Shown here in pieces: positions 50,384 through 53,333 of a stretch of DNA of 53,333 bases. The notes under the pieces are model-generated. The model was not told where the DNA came from. It made no database searches and saw only the letters and a list, made by a program, of their open reading frames with translations. This stretch comes from Erysipelotrichaceae bacterium. GTDB lineage: Bacteria > Bacillota_I > Bacilli_A > Erysipelotrichales > Erysipelotrichaceae. The stretch covers positions 1 through 53,333 of the forward strand of contig DOUE01000004.1 of NCBI GenBank assembly GCA_003520745.1. Reading direction: 5' to 3'. Both the position numbers and the translations under genes were made by a program. Within the stretch, counting starts at the first letter, position 1. Every line of letters begins with the position of its first letter.

Positions 50384-51574
50384 ATGGAAATCGCATTGTT
50401 GGGGAACGGTACGGTCGCGCAAGGGGTGATTTCCCATATCGCTCTGCTTCAAACGCAAAACAAGACGACGTTCCATGTCGCCAAAGTGCTTCTGCGCGAA
50501 ACCCGGGAACTTCCGTCCCCGCTCTACACCCATGATTTCCAAGCGATTCTGAATGACAAAAAAATCAAGATCATCGTCGAAGCGATAGGTGGGATCCACC
50601 CGGCTTATGATTATGTGAAGGCGGCGATTCTGGCGAAGAAGCATGTGGTTAGCGCCAACAAGAACCTTGTCAGCGAGCACGGGGAAGAACTCGATCGTTT
50701 GGCGAAGGAAAACAAGGTCGCGTTCTTGTTTAGCGCGGCGGTCGGAGGCGGGTTGCCGATCCTATCGACCCTCTCGCGGGTACGACGCGTCGAAGAGATC
50801 ACACGGTTCGAAGGGATCCTCAACGGGACCACGAATTACATCCTGGATGCGATGACACGCAGAAACATGCCTTTTGCGGAAGCGTTGAAGAAAGCGCAGG
50901 AAGCGGGGTATGCGGAAGCCGATCCCAGCGGCGATCTTCAAGGTGCCGATCTCCTGTATAAGGTGCGCGTCGCGGCGTGTGTGGGAATGAACGTTTGGAT
51001 CGACCCCCGAAGCATCGCGAAGTTGTCTTTGGAGTTCATCGCGAAAGAAGACATCGACTATTTCGCCTCAAGGGAGCGGGTCATCCGCTATCTTGTCAAC
51101 GTCTCGAAACACGACGGGAAGTTCTCCGCCTACATCCAACCGACCGCGGTCGAGGCGAGTGAAATCGCCGCGCTCGTATTCGACAATAACAACTACTTTT
51201 CCTATACCGGGGAGCGAAGTCGGACGCAAATCTTGATCGGGCAGGGGGCGGGTGGATCCGTGACCGCCGCCAACATCCTTCGCGACCTCGCCTTGATCCA
51301 AGACGGGATCCGGTGGTTTCTCGACGGTGATGCGGAATCGGTGGTCGCCGACCCCACCGGCATCACGATGCGTTACTACCTTCGCATGAGCCTTGACGCG
51401 TATCACCGGCTCAATCCGGAATACATCGTCCAATCGACCCCGACCTTGTCGGGCATGCGGTGCATCACCGCATTGATGAAGGTCGCTGAACTCTGCAAAG
51501 TCATTGAGAATCTTCAAACCATCGATCCGAAAGTCTTCGCCGTCGCCATCAAAGAGGAGGCAGAAACATGCTGA
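50384..51574 (+). CDS. hom: Homoserine dehydrogenase
   Basis: 396 aa. Reduces aspartate semialdehyde to homoserine. NAD(P) motif LLGNGTVAQGV (5-15), catalytic-core ILNGTTNYILDAM and EADPSGDLQGAD. The C-terminal portion lacks a clear full ACT domain, so it may not be threonine-inhibited. It overlaps lysC by 7 bases. Confidence 0.95.
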   Translation: MEIALLGNGTVAQGVISHIALLQTQNKTTFHVAKVLLRETRELPSPLYTHDFQAILNDKKIKIIVEAIGGIHPAYDYVKAAILAKKHVVSANKNLVSEHGEELDRLAKENKVAFLFSAAVGGGLPILSTLSRVRRVEEITRFEGILNGTTNYILDAMTRRNMPFAEALKKAQEAGYAEADPSGDLQGADLLYKVRVAACVGMNVWIDPRSIAKLSLEFIAKEDIDYFASRERVIRYLVNVSKHDGKFSAYIQPTAVEASEIAALVFDNNNYFSYTGERSRTQILIGQGAGGSVTAANILRDLALIQDGIRWFLDGDAESVVADPTGITMRYYLRMSLDAYHRLNPEYIVQSTPTLSGMRCITALMKVAELCKVIENLQTIDPKVFAVAIKEEAETC

Positions 51575-52887
51575 AAGTTGTCAAATTCGGGGGATCTTCC
51601 CTCGCCGATGCGACGCAGTTCGCCAAAGTGAAAGACATCGTCCTTGCCGACCCTCTGCGTAAGGTCGTGGTGGTTTCCGCCGCGGGGAAACGGTATCCGG
51701 GCGACCACAAGATGACGGATTTGCTTTATCTGATCCATGCCCATCTTCAATACGGTTTCTCGCAGGATGACATCGTGCGGATCATCGTGGAACGGTTGAC
51801 CCTGATCCGCGATCAATTGCGCGTGGACTATGCGATCGAAGAAGATTTGTCGCGTATTTTCGGGTCATTGTCGAAAGACATTTCGATCGATGAATTGGTT
51901 TCCCGCGGTGAATACCTCAACGCGAAACTTATGGCGGCCTATCTAGGGTATGCGTTCGTGGATGCGTCGAGCGTCATCTTCTTCGGATATGACGGTCAAC
52001 TGGATACCGCGAAAACCTACCAAGCCCTTCAAGACGCCTATACCGTCCACCAGAAAATGGTGATTCCGGGATTCTACGGCAGTCTGCCCAACCATAAAAT
52101 CAAAATCATGAGTCGCGGCGGGTCCGACATCACAGGTTCTTTGGCCGCAGCGGCGTTGGATGCGCAACTGTATGAAAACTGGACGGATGTATCGGGAATC
52201 TTGATGGCCGATCCGAAGATCGTGAAAGACCCCAAGGCGATACAACGCATGACCTATGCGGAACTCCGCGAACTTTCGTTTCTCGGGGCTTCCGTCCTGC
52301 ACGAAGAGTCCGTCATGCCCATTAAGCTGAAACACATCCCCCTGCAGATCCTCAACACCAACGAACCGGATCATCCCGGTACGCTGATCGACGAGAAATT
52401 CGAACTCGAGGAAGATCAAGACGATCGCTTCGTCACCGGGATCGCGGGGCGAACCGGATTCTATGTCCTCACCATCTATAAAGAACAGATCCTTGCGGAT
52501 ACGTCGATCGTACGCAAGACCTTGGAAATCTTCGATAACTACCATGTGCAGATCGAACATATCACCTTGGGACTCGACAGCTTCTTACTAACGGTCTCGT
52601 CGGCGCAGATCCGCGACCGTCTCTATGATGTCGTCGGGAAGATCCAAAGCGAATGCAAACCGGACACCTTGGACATCGAAGAGAACATCGCGATGATCGC
52701 CTGTGTCGGACGTCGCATGCGCTATCGCCCGGGGATTTCCGGGAAACTCTTCAGCGCCTTGGGGAACCACGGCATCAACATCCGCATCATCACGCAGGGC
52801 ACCAACGAAATCAGTATCATCGTCGGGGTTGAAAGCAAGGACTACATCGATACCGTCAAAGTCATCTATGACAGTTTCATGGGATAG
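51568..52887 (+). CDS. lysC: Aspartate kinase
   Basis: 439 aa. First step of the pathway, aspartate to aspartyl phosphate. KFGGSSLAD at the N-terminus, SRGGSDITGSL substrate motif and two C-terminal ACT repeats (about 295-439) for feedback by lysine or threonine. Monofunctional. AAAGAGGAGG ribosome site lies inside the end of hom. Confidence 0.96.
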   Translation: MLKVVKFGGSSLADATQFAKVKDIVLADPLRKVVVVSAAGKRYPGDHKMTDLLYLIHAHLQYGFSQDDIVRIIVERLTLIRDQLRVDYAIEEDLSRIFGSLSKDISIDELVSRGEYLNAKLMAAYLGYAFVDASSVIFFGYDGQLDTAKTYQALQDAYTVHQKMVIPGFYGSLPNHKIKIMSRGGSDITGSLAAAALDAQLYENWTDVSGILMADPKIVKDPKAIQRMTYAELRELSFLGASVLHEESVMPIKLKHIPLQILNTNEPDHPGTLIDEKFELEEDQDDRFVTGIAGRTGFYVLTIYKEQILADTSIVRKTLEIFDNYHVQIEHITLGLDSFLLTVSSAQIRDRLYDVVGKIQSECKPDTLDIEENIAMIACVGRRMRYRPGISGKLFSALGNHGINIRIITQGTNEISIIVGVESKDYIDTVKVIYDSFMG

Positions 52888-52895
52888 GGGGAACA

Positions 52896-53333
52896 ATGAA
52901 CATCGCGATTCTAGGGGCGACCGGGATGGTCGGCCGGGAAATGATCAAGGTTTTGGAAGAAAGGGATTTTCCCGTCACCAGCTTGCGTCTGCTGGCCAGC
53001 GCACGCAGTGTCGGCGTGAACATCCCGTTTCACGGAAAAGAAATCCAGGTCGAAGAAGCCAAGGAAACATCGTTCGAGGGGATGGATATCGTCTTCGGGG
53101 CGGTTTCCAATGCGATGGCGAAGAACTTCGCCCCGTTCATCGTGGATGCGGGGGCGACCTTCATCGACAATTCGTCCGCGTTCAGAATGATTTCCAACGT
53201 CCCTTTGGTCGTTCCCGAAATCAATCCCGAGGATGCTTTTAAACATCATGGCATCATCGCCAACCCGAATTGTTCGACGATCATCGCGATGGTTGCTTTG
53301 CATCCGATCCACCGACGCTACAACATCGAGAGT
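52896..53333 (+). CDS. asd: Aspartate-semialdehyde dehydrogenase, 5' part
   Basis: 146 codons visible; the gene runs off the window. ATG 52896 is preceded by AGGGGGAAC. NADP motif ILGATGMVGREM (5-16), FGAVSN, IDNSSAFRM and the catalytic cysteine C126 in NPNCSTIIAM. It converts aspartyl phosphate to the semialdehyde, the step between lysC and hom, 8 bases after lysC. The window so contains every enzyme from aspartate to threonine. Confidence 0.96.
   Translation, partial: MNIAILGATGMVGREMIKVLEERDFPVTSLRLLASARSVGVNIPFHGKEIQVEEAKETSFEGMDIVFGAVSNAMAKNFAPFIVDAGATFIDNSSAFRMISNVPLVVPEINPEDAFKHHGIIANPNCSTIIAMVALHPIHRRYNIES

Noticed and set aside
1..53333. CRISPR arrays, rRNA genes, complete tRNA genes, complete insertion sequences, replication origin
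   Set aside because: None seen on either strand by eye; only the tRNA 3' fragment and the ISL3 relic are supported.

Overview
The window looks like a piece of a free-living, probably fermentative, Gram-positive-lineage chromosome (Bacillota, or a Bacillota-derived Mycoplasmatota relative such as the Acholeplasma/Izemoplasma/Erysipelotrichia area; the exact class cannot be fixed from the sequence alone). The evidence is gene order: rpmE-tdk-prfA-prmC-tsaC-rpiB-glyA-upp-atpIBEFHAGDC, then DUF1146-mreB, and tilS-hpt-ftsH-hslO-dusB-lysS, are classic Bacillota clusters. TGA is a normal stop here (many ATGA stop/start overlaps), so the code is 11, not the Mycoplasma code 4. Core genes are close to balanced GC, while three blocks are visibly AT-rich and look acquired.

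Layout. 1-2.7 kb: an accessory edge, with the 3' part of an RHS polymorphic toxin with an HNH-type tip, its likely immunity gene, a 3' tRNA fragment that looks like the right attachment site of an integrated element, and a broken ISL3 transposase. 2.8-7.5 kb: two tandem GntR repressors, an MFS transporter and a SIS-domain sugar-phosphate protein on the minus strand, divergent from a PfoR-like PTS EIIC. 7.5-9.8 kb: an AT-rich two-gene unit (RQC-minor-like DNA-binding protein and SWIM zinc-finger protein). 10-15.1 kb: a membrane-fused alpha/beta hydrolase with a structured leader, then a minus-strand operon of XRE regulator, PLDc_N mini-protein and ABC-2 exporter.

15.4-31.5 kb: translation and nucleotide genes (rpmE, tdk, prfA, prmC, tsaC, rpiB, glyA, upp), a MATE exporter, a divergent XRE/101-aa pair, and the complete F1Fo ATP synthase operon, whose c subunit carries the sodium-type ligand pattern; this is followed by an unrecognised 311-aa gene, DUF1146 and mreB. 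32.6-36.6 kb: an AT-rich insertion with a two-component system driving an exported FMN-binding lipoprotein and a fumarate-reductase-like lipoprotein, which together look like a small extracytoplasmic flavin respiration module with unknown acceptor. 36.8-44.5 kb: MazF-like gene, tilS, hpt, ftsH, hslO, dusB, lysS. 44.6-47.9 kb: a geranylgeranyl-reductase-like flavoprotein, a DUF2500 protein and a drug-exporter-type ABC pair. 47.9 kb to the end: the entire aspartate-to-threonine pathway in two divergent operons (thrC-thrB against hom-lysC-asd) driven by promoters whose -10 boxes overlap.

The most interesting items are the flavin respiration module with its altered active-site residue, the RHS tip/attachment-site edge, the RQC-minor/SWIM pair, the structured leader before the hydrolase, and the interlocked threonine promoters.
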